Shown: positions 39,183-48,576 of the stretch, one piece after another
How positions within the stretch are numbered: the stretch's first letter is position 1
Layout: the number at the start of each line of letters is the position of its first letter
Source of the DNA: Pseudoruegeria aquimaris
GTDB lineage: Bacteria; Pseudomonadota; Alphaproteobacteria; Rhodobacterales; Rhodobacteraceae
Reading direction: 5' to 3'
Length of the DNA stretch: 64,000 bases
Assembly (NCBI RefSeq): GCF_900172235.1
Contig: NZ_FWFQ01000017.1
Location: forward strand, 1-64,000
Notes under the pieces: model-generated
What the model saw: only the letters and a program-made list of their open reading frames with translations
Told to the model about the DNA's origin: nothing
Databases searched by the model: none
Position numbers and translations under genes: made by a program

Positions 39183-39190
39183 GTCATCTC
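39183..39190. repeat. 8-bp direct repeat at right prophage junction
   Basis: GTCATCTC, identical to 446-453. It marks the right insertion junction within the lrgA-family gene. Confidence 0.75.
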
Positions 39191-39269
39191 CACCCTCGCC
39201 GCCATCGCCGCCACCGGCGGGCTGATGGCCCTGTTCGCGCGGGGTGGCGGGGCGGAGGATGCGCCATGA
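39183..39269 (+). pseudogene. CidA/LrgA-family protein, 3' part
   Basis: The 28 codons after the prophage, VISTLAAIAATGGLMALFAR and GGGAEDAP, complete the lrgA-family gene started at 176. The frame runs through the shared 8 bp. The stop overlaps the lrgB-family ATG (ATGA), so in the uninterrupted operon the two genes were translationally coupled. The fragment has no start of its own. Confidence 0.88.
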
Positions 39270-39982
39270 CGGGCCTGCAGGACAGTTGGGTCTACCTCAG
39301 TTCGACGCCGCTCTTTCACCTGACTCTCACCCTGATCGCCTTCCAGGCCGGAGACGTGCTGAGCCGCCGTTTCAACGGCACGCCGCTGCTGAACCCGGTG
39401 CTGATCGGGGTGCTGATCGTCGTCGCCGTGCTGCTGCTGACCGGCACGAGTTACGCCACCTATTTCGAGGGCGCGCAGTTCGTGCATTTCCTGCTCGGCC
39501 CCGCCACCGTGGCGCTTGCGGTGCCACTCTACCGGCAGTTCGCATTGGTGCGCCGCTCGGCTCTCGCGCTCGCCGCCGCGCTGCTTGCCGGCTCCGCCAG
39601 CGCCGTGGTCGCGGCGGTGGGGCTGGGCCATGTGCTGGGTGCGAACGAAGCGCTGCTGGCCTCTCTCGCCCCGAAGTCGGTGACGGCACCGGTGGCCATG
39701 GGCATCGCCGAACAGATCGGCGGCGTGCCTTCGCTCACGGCTGTCCTGGTGCTGGCCACGGGAATCACCGGGGCGATGTTCGGCCCGCTGTTGCTGGATC
39801 TGCTGAAGATCCGCGCCCCCGAGGCGCGCGGGCTTGCCCTCGGCACCGCGAGCCACGGCATCGGCACCGCCCGCGCGCTGCAGGACAGCGAAGCCGCCGG
39901 CGCCTTCTCGGGCCTCGCCATGGGGCTCAACGCACTGGCCACGGCGCTTCTGCTGCCGATTTTCTGGGCCATTGCCTTCTGA
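39266..39982 (+). CDS. LrgB/CidB-family membrane protein
   Basis: A 238-residue protein with 6-8 predicted membrane helices and the LrgB signature: LNPVLIGVLIVVAVLLLTG, FLLGPATVALAVPLYRQ, SLAPKSVTAPVAMGIAEQIG and ALGTASHGIGTARAL. LrgB proteins act with LrgA; proposed roles include control of autolysis and export or import of small acids. The gene is intact but has lost its upstream partner to the prophage, and its transcription now depends on the prophage end or an internal promoter. Confidence 0.95.
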   Translation: MTGLQDSWVYLSSTPLFHLTLTLIAFQAGDVLSRRFNGTPLLNPVLIGVLIVVAVLLLTGTSYATYFEGAQFVHFLLGPATVALAVPLYRQFALVRRSALALAAALLAGSASAVVAAVGLGHVLGANEALLASLAPKSVTAPVAMGIAEQIGGVPSLTAVLVLATGITGAMFGPLLLDLLKIRAPEARGLALGTASHGIGTARALQDSEAAGAFSGLAMGLNALATALLLPIFWAIAF

Positions 39983-40064
39983 GGACGCACGGCACGAAGC
40001 GCAAAGCCGCTCTGTGTGCCAGGTTGCGCAACAAAACATATCGGGGCGGGAAGGAAAGCGCGGG

Positions 40065-40139
40065 TGGTACTCCGTAGGGGAATCGAACCCCTCTTTCCAG
40101 GTTGAAAACCTGGCGTCCTAACCGATAGACGAACGGAGC
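40065..40139 (-). tRNA. tRNA-Glu (anticodon UUC), CCA encoded
   Basis: Read on the - strand the sequence folds as a cloverleaf: acceptor GCTCCGT with ACGGAGT, D-arm region GTCTATCGGTTAGGAC, anticodon stem CCAGG/CCTGG with loop TTTTCAA (anticodon TTC), and T-arm GGGG-TTCGATT-CCCC. The 3' CCA is encoded. The variable loop and T-loop match tRNA-Glu of alphaproteobacteria. It is not the phage attachment site. Confidence 0.97.
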
Positions 40140-40265
40140 AACCTTGCCGCGTGGGGGGCTTCTACGCAAAGCAGCGGGCGGGTGCAAGAGGTTGGATGCA
40201 ACTTTTTCGCACCGGCCGGCAATTGCCGAAACCCGCCCCTTTCGGATTGCGGGCGGGCAGCCTTT

Positions 40266-40430
40266 TCAACGCGCGAAGGGCGGCGGGCAACTCTCGGCGG
40301 CTGGGGTCAAAGACCCGCAGGACAGGGCATTCGCGCCCGGCGTCGTCTGCGCCGCCATCGCCGTCAGAAGCGCCAACCCGGCCAGCGTGACAGCCAGCCG
40401 CTGAAGCGTCGTCAGATGGATTCTCACCAT
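40266..40430 (-). CDS. Possible small secreted protein
   Basis: A 54-residue frame with an N-terminal signal-like segment (RIHLTTLQRLAVTLAGLALL followed by TAMAAQT, a plausible cleavage site) and a short Cys-containing end (LSCGSLTPAAESCPPPF). No good ribosome binding site is seen and no family is known to me. It lies between tRNA-Glu and the DUF1045 gene on the opposite strand. Confidence 0.35.
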   Translation of the reverse strand: MVRIHLTTLQRLAVTLAGLALLTAMAAQTTPGANALSCGSLTPAAESCPPPFAR

Positions 40431-40744
40431 GTACATCACCACGTCACCCACGTTTCACCACTCACCAAACATCGTGAATGTAACACTTGTTGCACCCGCG
40501 CCGTGATCCCGGCGTGACCCGGGCGTGATGTTCTTGAACTGTGCCTCCCACTGCCCCGGATCAAGCGCGCGCCCTCGCACGGGCGCCGGGGCGGCAACCG
40601 GCAGAGCCGCAACTGCACGAATCGTGGGCGCATTGCCTTCAAAACGGGCGGGATGCAGGCACTTGGACGCCGGGGCCGGCTGTGCCATGGATTGACGGCA
40701 GGAAAGCTTCGCAACGGGCGCACGAAATGTGGGAGGAACCGGTG
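40431..40744. other. Intergenic region upstream of DUF1045 gene
   Basis: About 310 bp. It includes an AT-richer part near 40431-40500 that could hold promoters for both sides. No gene, tRNA or clear repeat was recognised. Confidence 0.5.
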
Positions 40745-41431
40745 ATGCGATTTCGCCGCTACGCGATCTACTACACGCCCGAAACGGGGCCGCTGGCCAG
40801 TTTCGGCGCCACCTGGCTGGGCTGGGACAGCGCCGCCGGCCGCCGCGTGGCGCACCCGCCGGCGATGGGGCTGCCGCTGCCGGTGGAAAAACTCACCGAG
40901 CGCCCGCGGAAATACGGCTTTCACGGCACCCTGAAACCTCCGTTTCGGATGGCGGACGGGCAGGACGAGGACAGCCTGATCGCGGCGCTCGAAACCTTCG
41001 CGCAGAGCGCCGCGCCGGTGTGGATCGATGCGCTCGAACTCGCGCGGATCGGCGGGTTCGTCGCACTGGTGCCCAAGGGCGAGAAGGCCGGGCTCTCGGA
41101 TCTGGCCGCGCGCGTGGTCACGGAGTTCGACGGCTTCCGCGCGCCGCCCACGCCCGAGGAACTGGCCCGCCGCCGCAGCGCCGGGCTCACGCCGGCGCAG
41201 GATGTGCTGCTGGCCCGCTGGGGCTATCCCTACGTGATGGACGAGTTCCGTTTTCACCTGACCCTGACCTCCCCGATGCCCAAAGACGTCGCGGAGGCCG
41301 TCCGCAGGGCACTCACGCCGATCGTGGCGCCCTTCCTGCCGATCCCCTTCATCGTGGCGCAGCTGACCCTGCTCGGCGAGGCGGAGGACGGGTTCTTCCA
41401 TGAAATCAAGCGGTTCGATCTGACGGGGTGA
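40745..41431 (+). CDS. DUF1045 2H-phosphoesterase-like protein
   Basis: A 228-residue protein of the DUF1045 family. It opens with FRRYAIYYTPETGPLASFGA and carries two HxT motifs, KYGFHGTLKPPF (about residue 60) and FRFHLTLT (about residue 178), as in 2H phosphoesterases. Members are often found in phosphonate (phn) operons, but no phn gene is seen near this one. The ATG at 40745 has GGAGG upstream. The substrate is unknown. Confidence 0.85.
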   Translation: MRFRRYAIYYTPETGPLASFGATWLGWDSAAGRRVAHPPAMGLPLPVEKLTERPRKYGFHGTLKPPFRMADGQDEDSLIAALETFAQSAAPVWIDALELARIGGFVALVPKGEKAGLSDLAARVVTEFDGFRAPPTPEELARRRSAGLTPAQDVLLARWGYPYVMDEFRFHLTLTSPMPKDVAEAVRRALTPIVAPFLPIPFIVAQLTLLGEAEDGFFHEIKRFDLTG

Positions 41432-41567
41432 CGCAGCGGCAATCCGGCGCGATTCCTTCAACGAATCCAGTCGAATAACCCAAATTCGAACGCTTCATGC
41501 CATGTTCCGGCCAAGATCGGATGCGCATGATGCACCCATCGTGACCCCGTTTCTTTCGGATGCCGCC

Positions 41568-41759
41568 ATGCCCGACTGGATCCTGTTTTTCGCCACCGCC
41601 CTTTTCGTCGCCATGCTGCTGTGCCGGCTGGTGGCGACCTTCCTGCCCCGCTGCGCCCTGACCCGGATGATGGAAAACGGCCTGCGCGGCAGCGCGGACC
41701 CGAGCCTGCGCCGCAGCTTCCGCGCCTGGAACATCCAGAGCCCCGACGGGCGGGGCTGA
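41568..41759 (+). CDS. Hypothetical small membrane-anchored protein
   Basis: A 63-residue frame with an N-terminal membrane segment (DWILFFATALFVAMLLCRLV) and a basic C-terminus (SLRRSFRAWNIQSPDG). The ATG at 41568 gives a clean membrane start; an upstream ATG at 41502 is possible. No strong ribosome binding site is seen and the family is unknown. Confidence 0.45.
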   Translation: MPDWILFFATALFVAMLLCRLVATFLPRCALTRMMENGLRGSADPSLRRSFRAWNIQSPDGRG

Positions 41760-41897
41760 GCGGGCGCCCCGGCTTGTAACGTCTTTTCCACAGTCCGCGC
41801 GCAGGTCGCGGGATTGTCGCCTTGCACCTTGCCCATGCCGCGTAAAGCCATGACTATGTGCCCGGCAGACGCAATTCAGAATGGGAAGGTTTCAGGC

Positions 41898-42872
41898 ATG
41901 GCGAAGGTGCGGAAAGAGATCATCATTCGCCACAGCTCGCGTATGGCGAACCGGATGTTGCAATATCTCGTTGCGATGGAGTTGCAGCGCAAGTTCCCTG
42001 ACTACTTGGTCTGCCGTTTCGACATCCCGGAATGGGGGCTCAAGGGCCCCGAAGCGATGAACCGCCGCCATCTGGTGCCGAAGATAGACGTGCAGCGCTA
42101 CGACACCGTCTTCATCGAGGAAGCCATGGCGGCAGGCCACCTGGACAGAATCTTCATCAAGAGCGTCTGCGGCAACATGGCGGCGCTGCCCAGCCGGGAA
42201 TTCGCCAACAGCCTGTTCGACGCCAGCCACGTAGCGGCCTACGAGACCGGCGACGACGACATCGTGATCCACGTGCGGCTTGAGGACATTCTGGAACCCG
42301 GCCGCCACCAGCACTACGGCCCGCTGCCGCTCGGCTTCTACGAGCAGGTGATCCGCGACAGCGGCAAGCGCCCGGTCTTCGTCGGGCAGATGGGCAGCGA
42401 CTGGTATTCCGACATGCTGCGCGCCGCCTTCCCGGATGCGCTGCTGCTCGAAGGCGGCAGCGTTCTGCATGATTTCGAGACCATCCGCCGCGCCAAGCAT
42501 ATCATCCCCGCGATCAGCACGTTTTCATGGATGGCCGCCTGGCTGTCGGAGGCGACATCGATCCACTACCCGCTTTCGGGCCTTTTTCACCCACTGCAAC
42601 GCCCGGGCATCGACATGATGCCCCGCAAGGATCCGCGCTACCGGTTCTACCTCTTCCCAGAACGGCTCTGGATGGCCACGCCGGAGCAGCAGCAGGAACT
42701 GCGCGCGCCCTTCGAGGCCCGCCCCCTCGGCCCCGAAGAGGTCGAGGCGTTGCACGCGCAATCCGCCGCGCTCTGGGCGCCGAGGCTCGAGGCCTGGCGG
42801 CGGGAGTTCTCAGAAGCCATGGCAAGGTTCAACGCCGACCGCGCGGCCCGGGTGGCCTCGGCGGCGGAATGA
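41898..42872 (+). CDS. Fucosyltransferase-like (GT11-type) protein
   Basis: A 324-residue protein. It resembles GT11-like alpha-1,2-fucosyltransferases in HVRLEDILEPGRHQHYGPL (HVRxxD-type GDP-fucose region) and in ALLLEGGSVLHDFETIRRAK with AISTFSWMAAWLSEA. The next two genes make GDP-L-fucose, which strongly supports a fucose-transfer role on a surface polysaccharide or lipopolysaccharide. I chose the ATG at 41898, after GGGAAGG. It has no membrane segment and would act in the cytoplasm. The exact acceptor is unknown. Confidence 0.68.
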   Translation: MAKVRKEIIIRHSSRMANRMLQYLVAMELQRKFPDYLVCRFDIPEWGLKGPEAMNRRHLVPKIDVQRYDTVFIEEAMAAGHLDRIFIKSVCGNMAALPSREFANSLFDASHVAAYETGDDDIVIHVRLEDILEPGRHQHYGPLPLGFYEQVIRDSGKRPVFVGQMGSDWYSDMLRAAFPDALLLEGGSVLHDFETIRRAKHIIPAISTFSWMAAWLSEATSIHYPLSGLFHPLQRPGIDMMPRKDPRYRFYLFPERLWMATPEQQQELRAPFEARPLGPEEVEALHAQSAALWAPRLEAWRREFSEAMARFNADRAARVASAAE

Positions 42873-42932
42873 CCCCTCCCCTTCCCCGCCGGCCCGAACC
42901 GGCGTTTGACGAGTAACCACAGAGGCAGAGCA

Positions 42933-44054
42933 TTGAGCAAAACGGCATTGATCACCGGCATCACCGGGCAGGATGGATCCTACCTGGCGGAATTCCTTCT
43001 GGAGAAGGGCTATGAAGTCCACGGCATCAAGCGCCGGGCTTCGCTGTTCAACACCGACCGGATCGATCACATCTACCAGGATCCCCACGTCAGCAACCCG
43101 CAGCTGCGGCTGCACTACGGCGATCTGACCGACACCTCCAACCTCACCCGCATCATTCGCGAAACACGGCCCGACGAAATCTACAACCTCGGCGCCCAGA
43201 GCCACGTGGCGGTGAGCTTCGAGGCCCCGGAATACACCGCCGACGTGGACGCGATCGGCACCCTGCGCCTCCTGGAGGCGGTGCGCTTCCTCGGGCTTGA
43301 AAAGACCACCCGCTTCTACCAGGCCTCCACCTCGGAGCTCTACGGGCTGGTGCAGGAAACCCCGCAGACCGAAACCACCCCCTTCCACCCGCGCTCGCCC
43401 TACGCGGTGGCCAAGATGTATGCCTACTGGATCTGCGTGAACTACCGCGAGGCCTACGGGATGTATGCCTGCAACGGCATCCTCTTCAATCATGAAAGCC
43501 CGCGCCGCGGCGAAACCTTCGTGACCCGCAAGATCACCCGCGGCATGGCCAATATCGCCCAAGGGCTGGAAGACTGCCTGCACATGGGCAACATCGATGC
43601 CCTGCGCGACTGGGGCCACGCCAAGGATTACGTGCGGATGCAGTGGATGATGCTGCAACAGGACACCCCGGAAGACTACGTGATCGCCACCGGCAAGCAG
43701 TATTCGGTGCGTGAGTTCGTGCAGTGGACGGCCGCGGCATTGGGGATCACGCTGGAGTTCTCCGGCACCGGGGTGGACGAGATCGCGACCGTGGTCCAGG
43801 TCGAGGGCGACATGGCCCCGGCGGTGAAACCGGGCGACGTGATCCTGCGCATCGATCCGCGCTATTTCCGCCCCGCCGAGGTGGAAACGCTGCTGGGCGA
43901 TCCGAGCAAGGCCAAGCGCCAGCTGGGCTGGGAGCCGCAGATCACCGCGCAGGAGATGTGTGCCGAGATGGTGGCCGAGGATCTGAAGACGGCGCGCCGC
44001 CACAGGCTCCTGCGCGAGCACGGGATGGATCTGCCCGTCTCGATCGAGAACTGA
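42933..44054 (+). CDS. gmd: GDP-mannose 4,6-dehydratase
   Basis: A 373-residue enzyme that converts GDP-mannose to GDP-4-keto-6-deoxymannose, the first step to GDP-L-fucose. The Rossmann motif [18 protein letters not shown] opens the protein; the substrate region has [18 protein letters not shown]; the catalytic residues lie in STSELYG and [12 protein letters not shown] (YxxxK). The length matches the family with the TTG start at 42933, which has a fair ribosome binding site (AGAGG); no ATG is available nearby. It is 10 bp from fcl. Confidence 0.97.
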   Translation: MSKTALITGITGQDGSYLAEFLLEKGYEVHGIKRRASLFNTDRIDHIYQDPHVSNPQLRLHYGDLTDTSNLTRIIRETRPDEIYNLGAQSHVAVSFEAPEYTADVDAIGTLRLLEAVRFLGLEKTTRFYQASTSELYGLVQETPQTETTPFHPRSPYAVAKMYAYWICVNYREAYGMYACNGILFNHESPRRGETFVTRKITRGMANIAQGLEDCLHMGNIDALRDWGHAKDYVRMQWMMLQQDTPEDYVIATGKQYSVREFVQWTAAALGITLEFSGTGVDEIATVVQVEGDMAPAVKPGDVILRIDPRYFRPAEVETLLGDPSKAKRQLGWEPQITAQEMCAEMVAEDLKTARRHRLLREHGMDLPVSIEN

Positions 44055-44064
44055 GGAGGCCGGG

Positions 44065-45021
44065 ATGCGGATTTTCGTTGCGGGCCATCGCGGCATGGTG
44101 GGCGGGGCGATCCTGCGCCAATTGGAGCAGGCAGGAGCCCACGAGGTCATCACCGCCGGGCGCGAACGGCTCGACCTGCGCGATCAGGCCGCCGTCCATG
44201 CCTTCCTGAAAGCCGAAAAGCCCGATGCGGTGGTGCTGGCCGCCGCCAAGGTGGGCGGCATCCTCGCCAACAACAGCTACCCGGCGGATTTCATCGGCGA
44301 GAACCTCTCGATCCAGCTCAACGTGATCCAGGGGGCCTTCGCCGCCGGGGTGGAGAAGCTGCTCTTCCTCGGCTCCTCCTGCATCTACCCGAAGATGGCG
44401 GAGCAGCCGATGCGGGAGGACGCGCTGCTGACCGGCCCGCTGGAGCCCACCAACGAGCCCTATGCCATCGCCAAGATCGCCGGCATCAAGCTGTGCGAGA
44501 GCTACAACCGCCAGCACGGCACCGATTACCGCTCGGTGATGCCGACCAACCTCTACGGCCCCGGCGACAACTTCCACCCCGAGCATTCCCATGTCATGCC
44601 CGCCCTGATCCGCCGCTTCCACGAAGCAAAACGGGACGGGCTTTCGGAAGTCGTCATCTGGGGCACGGGCACCCCGCGCCGCGAGTTCCTGCACGTGGAC
44701 GACATGGCGGAAGCCTCGCTTTTCGTCATGGATCTGGCGCCCGAGGTCTACGCCGCCAACACCGAGCCGATGCTCTCCCACATCAACGTGGGCACGGGCA
44801 CCGATGTCTCGATCCGGGAACTGGCGGGAATGGTGGCCGAGGTGGTTGGCTTTGAAGGCGCGATCACTTGCGACACCTCCAAGCCCGACGGCACCCCGCG
44901 CAAGCTGATGGACGTGAGCCGGTTGGCCGCCATGGGCTGGCGCGCGCGGATCGGGCTGGAGGAGGGCCTGCGCGAGACCTATGCCTGGTTCCTCGCGCAG
45001 GAGGGAGCCCTGCGCGGCTAA
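44065..45021 (+). CDS. fcl: GDP-L-fucose synthase
   Basis: A 318-residue epimerase/reductase that makes GDP-L-fucose from the gmd product using NADPH. Motifs are [13 protein letters not shown] (nucleotide binding), [34 protein letters not shown] and the catalytic [15 protein letters not shown] (YxxxK), with [18 protein letters not shown]. It follows gmd by 10 bp in the same operon. Length and motifs fit the family throughout. Confidence 0.97.
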   Translation: MRIFVAGHRGMVGGAILRQLEQAGAHEVITAGRERLDLRDQAAVHAFLKAEKPDAVVLAAAKVGGILANNSYPADFIGENLSIQLNVIQGAFAAGVEKLLFLGSSCIYPKMAEQPMREDALLTGPLEPTNEPYAIAKIAGIKLCESYNRQHGTDYRSVMPTNLYGPGDNFHPEHSHVMPALIRRFHEAKRDGLSEVVIWGTGTPRREFLHVDDMAEASLFVMDLAPEVYAANTEPMLSHINVGTGTDVSIRELAGMVAEVVGFEGAITCDTSKPDGTPRKLMDVSRLAAMGWRARIGLEEGLRETYAWFLAQEGALRG

Positions 45022-45137
45022 AGCGCCTCCGAAAGCCTTGAAACAGCCGATTTACGTTCGGTCACCCAGCCCCCTTGCGCTTGACCCGGCCTGACACATG
45101 GTGTGGATTGTCCTGCACCACGCAGAGAGAGGCTTCC

Positions 45138-46262
45138 ATGGTACACGCCGCGATCACCGGCACGGGGCTGTTCACGCCCGAGCTTGTCATCACCAACGAC
45201 GAACTGGTGGAGACCTTCAACGCCTACGCCGAGCGCTACAACAAGGAGCACGCCGCGGAGATCGCCGCCGGCACGCTGGAGCCCAAGGCACCCTCCTCTT
45301 CGGAATTCATCTTCAAGGCCTCCGGCATCGAGCAGCGCTACGTGATGGACAAGGCCGGCATTCTCGACCCCGAGATCATGCACCCGACCCTGCGCCAGCG
45401 CAGCGACGACGAGCCGAGCATCATGGCCGAGATGGGCGTGGACGCCTGCCGCAAGGCGCTGGCCCAGGCGGGGCGCGAGGCCCAGGAGGTGGACGCGGTG
45501 ATCTGCGCCGCATCCAACCATGAACGCGCCTACCCGGCCATCGCCATCGAGATCCAGAGCCTGCTGGGCACCAAAGGCTTCGCCTTCGACATGAACGTGG
45601 CCTGCTCCTCGGCCACCTTCGGCATCCAGGCCGCCGCCGACATGATCCGGGCCGGCTCGATCCGCTCCGCCCTCGTGGTGAACCCGGAAATCTGCTCCGG
45701 CCACCTCGAATGGCGCGACCGGGACTGCCATTTCATCTTCGGCGACGTCTGCACCGCCGTGCTGCTGGAACGCGAGGAAGACGCCAAGGGGCCGCATTTC
45801 ACCATCCGCTCCACCCGCTGCGCCACGGAGTTTTCCAACAACATCCGCAACAACAACGGCTTCCTGCGCCGCACGCGCCCCGACGGAATGGCGGATCGTC
45901 GCGACATGCAGTTCATGCAGAACGGCCGCAAGGTGTTCAAGGAAGTGCTGCCGATGGTGTCGGCCCATATCCTGGGCCACATGGCGGACGAGGGCGTGGC
46001 GCAGGGCGATCTGCGCCGGATCTGGCTGCACCAGGCCAACAAGACGATGAACGATTTCATCGGCAGGAAGGTTCTGGGCCGCGAGCCGGAACCGGGCGAG
46101 CAGCCCAACATCCTGCAGGATTACGCCAACACCTCCTCGGCGGGCTCCATCATCGCCTTCACCAAGTATTCCGAGGATCTGCAACCCGGCGACGTGGGGC
46201 TGATCTGCTCCTTCGGCGCGGGCTACTCGGTGGGTTCGGTGATCCTGGAGCGCAAGGGCTGA
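45138..46262 (+). CDS. Beta-ketoacyl-ACP synthase III family protein (FabH-like)
   Basis: A 374-residue protein with the FabH triad: Cys in NVACSSATFGIQAA, His in LHQANKTMNDF, and Asn in DYANTSSAGS. An insertion near residues 20-60 makes it longer than housekeeping FabH (about 320). The variant is seen in proteobacteria as a second FabH-like enzyme with substrates other than acetyl-CoA. Its ATG has AGAGAGG upstream. It follows the fucose genes on the same strand by 116 bp and may have its own promoter. Confidence 0.85.
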   Translation: MVHAAITGTGLFTPELVITNDELVETFNAYAERYNKEHAAEIAAGTLEPKAPSSSEFIFKASGIEQRYVMDKAGILDPEIMHPTLRQRSDDEPSIMAEMGVDACRKALAQAGREAQEVDAVICAASNHERAYPAIAIEIQSLLGTKGFAFDMNVACSSATFGIQAAADMIRAGSIRSALVVNPEICSGHLEWRDRDCHFIFGDVCTAVLLEREEDAKGPHFTIRSTRCATEFSNNIRNNNGFLRRTRPDGMADRRDMQFMQNGRKVFKEVLPMVSAHILGHMADEGVAQGDLRRIWLHQANKTMNDFIGRKVLGREPEPGEQPNILQDYANTSSAGSIIAFTKYSEDLQPGDVGLICSFGAGYSVGSVILERKG

Positions 46263-46356
46263 AGCGCCGGCATCGTCGGCTGGAAAAGCTTGCAAACGGT
46301 AGCGCCGTCCCGAGGGGAGGCGCAATCGCGCCGCCCCGTGGGGGCGGGACGGCGCG

Positions 46357-46377
46357 GCCCAACAGTGCCTGTTGGGC
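46357..46377. terminator. Hairpin after the FabH-like gene
   Basis: GCCCAACA and TGTTGGGC form an 8-bp stem with a 5-base loop, between convergent fabH-like and rpiB genes. A larger GC-rich fold (GCGCCGTCCC with its complement) lies at 46300-46355. There is no T-run, so a Rho-independent terminator is not certain. Confidence 0.45.
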
Positions 46378-46400
46378 GACAAGACACTTCTGGCTCTGGA

Positions 46401-46850
46401 TCAGCCTTCGATCTCGGTGATCATGTCCACGCGCGTGCCGTGACGGCCGCCTTCGAATTCGGCGCCGAGGAAGGCGTCCACGATCTCAAGCGCCAGCCCC
46501 TCGCCCACGACGCGCGCGCCGATGGACAGCATGTTGGCGTTGTTGTGGGCGCGGATCATCTTGGCCGAGAACGTATCGCTGCACACGCCGCAGCGGATGC
46601 CTTTCACCTTGTTCGCAGCCATCATGATGCCCTGTCCCGTGCCGCAGAGGATCACGCCCAGATCGGCCTCGCCCGAAGCCACGGCGCGCGCGGCGGCTTC
46701 GCCGTGTTTGGGGTAATGCGTGCTTTCCGGGGTCGTGGGGCCGATGTCCTGCACGGTGAAGCCTTTCGCTTCGATATGCCGGGCGATGGCCTGGCGCAGT
46801 TCGATGGCGGCGTGATCGCTGGAAAGGACGATGCGTTTGGCTGTGGACAT
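46401..46850 (-). CDS. rpiB: Ribose-5-phosphate isomerase B
   Basis: A 149-residue enzyme of the RpiB/LacAB family, which interconverts ribose 5-phosphate and ribulose 5-phosphate. It shows SSDHAAIELRQAI near the start, the phosphate-binding and catalytic segment LCGTGQGIMMAANKVKG with its Cys, and HNNANMLSIGARVVG. I chose the ATG at 46850 (AAAAGG upstream); an ATG 21 bases earlier has no ribosome binding site. It stands alone on the - strand. Confidence 0.95.
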   Translation of the reverse strand: MSTAKRIVLSSDHAAIELRQAIARHIEAKGFTVQDIGPTTPESTHYPKHGEAAARAVASGEADLGVILCGTGQGIMMAANKVKGIRCGVCSDTFSAKMIRAHNNANMLSIGARVVGEGLALEIVDAFLGAEFEGGRHGTRVDMITEIEG

Positions 46851-46936
46851 GACGAGGGCCTTTTCGCTCATGGGTGGCGGGAAAACTCGGCCCGCCTTCT
46901 TCCAGCATTCCGGCCCTGCGTCAATCGCCTGTCTCT

Positions 46937-47638
46937 TCAAGCGCCGCCGCGCGCCTGCACCTCGGCGGCCGTCTCGATGCGCTCGGAGTAGCGATCCGTC
47001 AGGTAGGCGGAGCGGCCGCGTGTCATGTAGGTGAACTTCACCAGCTCCTCCATCACGTCCACCACGCGCAGGTAGAGCGGGGAGAATTTCATCCGGTCGC
47101 CTTCGAACTCGTTCCACGCGCGCGGGATCGAGGATTGGTTGGGGATCGTCACCATCCGCATCCAGCGCCCGAGAATGCGCATCTGGTTCACGGCGTTGAA
47201 ACTCTGCGAGCCGCCCGAGACCTGCATGAGCGCCAGCGTCTTTCCTTGAGTCGGACGCACGGCGCCGGCGCTCAGCGGGAGCCAGTCGATCTGCGTCTTC
47301 ATGATCCCGGTCATCGCGCCGTGGCGCTCCGGCGAGGACCAGACCATCCCTTCGGACCAGACGGCCAGCTCGCGCAGTTCGGCGACCTTCTCGTTCTCAG
47401 GCCCTTCCGCATCGGGCAGCGGCAGGCCCCGCGGATCGAACATGCGCGTCTCGCAACCGAAGGCCCGCAGCAGGCGCGCGGCCTCCTCGGCGGCCTTGCG
47501 CGAATAGCTCACCTCGCGCAGGGAACCGTAGAGCAGCAGGATGCGCGGCGGGTGCATCGGATCGCCCGGCGCCACGAGGCGCTCAGGCTCGATCGGGGTG
47601 AAGCGCGCGGGATCGATATGGGGCAGATCGTCCATCAT
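46937..47638 (-). CDS. arsH: ArsH-type NADPH-dependent FMN reductase
   Basis: A 233-residue flavoprotein of the ArsH family: [20 protein letters not shown] (FMN phosphate binding), [20 protein letters not shown], and [19 protein letters not shown]. It reduces quinones or organoarsenicals and can form H2O2. The usual ars neighbours (arsR, arsC, acr3) are not in the window, so its role may be wider than arsenic resistance. The next gene on the same strand, 33 bp upstream, is unrelated. Confidence 0.92.
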   Translation of the reverse strand: MMDDLPHIDPARFTPIEPERLVAPGDPMHPPRILLLYGSLREVSYSRKAAEEAARLLRAFGCETRMFDPRGLPLPDAEGPENEKVAELRELAVWSEGMVWSSPERHGAMTGIMKTQIDWLPLSAGAVRPTQGKTLALMQVSGGSQSFNAVNQMRILGRWMRMVTIPNQSSIPRAWNEFEGDRMKFSPLYLRVVDVMEELVKFTYMTRGRSAYLTDRYSERIETAAEVQARGGA

Positions 47639-47671
47639 GAAGCCCTTTCCGGCGTGCCGGCCGCCATCGCC

Positions 47672-48124
47672 TCAGGTGGCTTCTTCCTCGAGGTGGAGCT
47701 TCATGTCCAGCAGAACGCGCTGGAGCGCCACGGTTTCGCGGATCAGCCGCTTGGCCTCGTTGATGGTGATGACGTTGTCTTCGATGGCCTGGTTGCATTC
47801 GGCCATCAGCATCGCGAAGCGGTGGGAAAGCGCGATCACGTCGGAGTTCACGCCCCCCGGCGCGTTGCGCTGCTCGTTGTTGTAGGACAGCGTGATCCCG
47901 CGCAACTCTGCCAGCGCCGTCGTCACATGCGGATAGGCGGCCTCCTTCTCGAGGGCGGCCACCGCATCGATGGGCATGAAGCGATCCTTGTGCTCCTCGG
48001 AATCCGAGTAGTAGCGGCCGAGCGTCGCCTTGGACTTGCCGGTGATCTTGCAGGCCGCCTCGATGCCCACCTCCTTCACCAGCGCCTCGGTGTGTTTCTT
48101 CAGGTATGCCCCGGTATCCGCCAT
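47672..48124 (-). CDS. Hypothetical HTH-containing protein
   Basis: A 150-residue, mostly helical protein. The start (KEVGIEAACKITGKSKATLG followed by RYYSD) looks like a helix-turn-helix; the rest is helical with NEAKRLIRETVALQRVLLDM near the end. I do not recognise a family; the pattern resembles small phage regulators but no phage genes adjoin it. It is transcribed towards arsH and is followed by it after 33 bp. Confidence 0.72.
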   Translation of the reverse strand: MADTGAYLKKHTEALVKEVGIEAACKITGKSKATLGRYYSDSEEHKDRFMPIDAVAALEKEAAYPHVTTALAELRGITLSYNNEQRNAPGGVNSDVIALSHRFAMLMAECNQAIEDNVITINEAKRLIRETVALQRVLLDMKLHLEEEAT

Positions 48125-48576
48125 CTTTGCCCTTTCTGCACCCTGCCGTCCTGCGGCCGCCTTCTGCCCCGGCAGGGGGAACTCCCCCTATAATTTCCCA
48201 TTAATGACAGAAGCACAATTTGTCATTCTTCTAATTGTCCCGATGTTACGGGATTTTAGTGAGTACCGACGTCCCCATCGTCGGCTATTTGCAAGGGGCC
48301 GACGTGGAATTGTGCAGATCCCCTGGCCCGGCCGGGACCTGAGCCCTCTCGGTTTGTGCAGTGCGAGGCTCGTTGCGTCTTGCCGGATGCGGATCATCAT
48401 CCCCAGGCGAAAGCCGGTCCGCCGATGGCCCGTGGCAGGTTTCGCGCTGCACGCTTGCGTTTTCCCGTTTTCCGGCAGCCTGCCTTTCGCACCATCCGCG
48501 CTCTTTGCGCCACGGCCGGGCCGCGCGCCGCCACGGCCATCTTGCGCCGCCGGCGGGCTTTCGCGTAACTGCGCCC
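48125..48576. other. Intergenic region between HTH gene and tdk
   Basis: About 450 bp between divergent genes. An AT-rich part at 48185-48260 (including ACAATTTGTCATTCTTCTAA) is likely to hold the promoter of the HTH gene or of tdk. The rest has scattered open frames without a ribosome binding site. No RNA or repeat was recognised. Confidence 0.5.

Noticed and set aside
40065-40139. tRNA-Glu as phage attachment site
   Set aside because: The prophage ends 883 bp away with a short duplication and a DDE transposase; no integrase or tRNA duplication is present.
42906-42932. An earlier TTG start for gmd
   Set aside because: It would add nine residues not found in the family and has no ribosome binding site; 42933 gives the family length.
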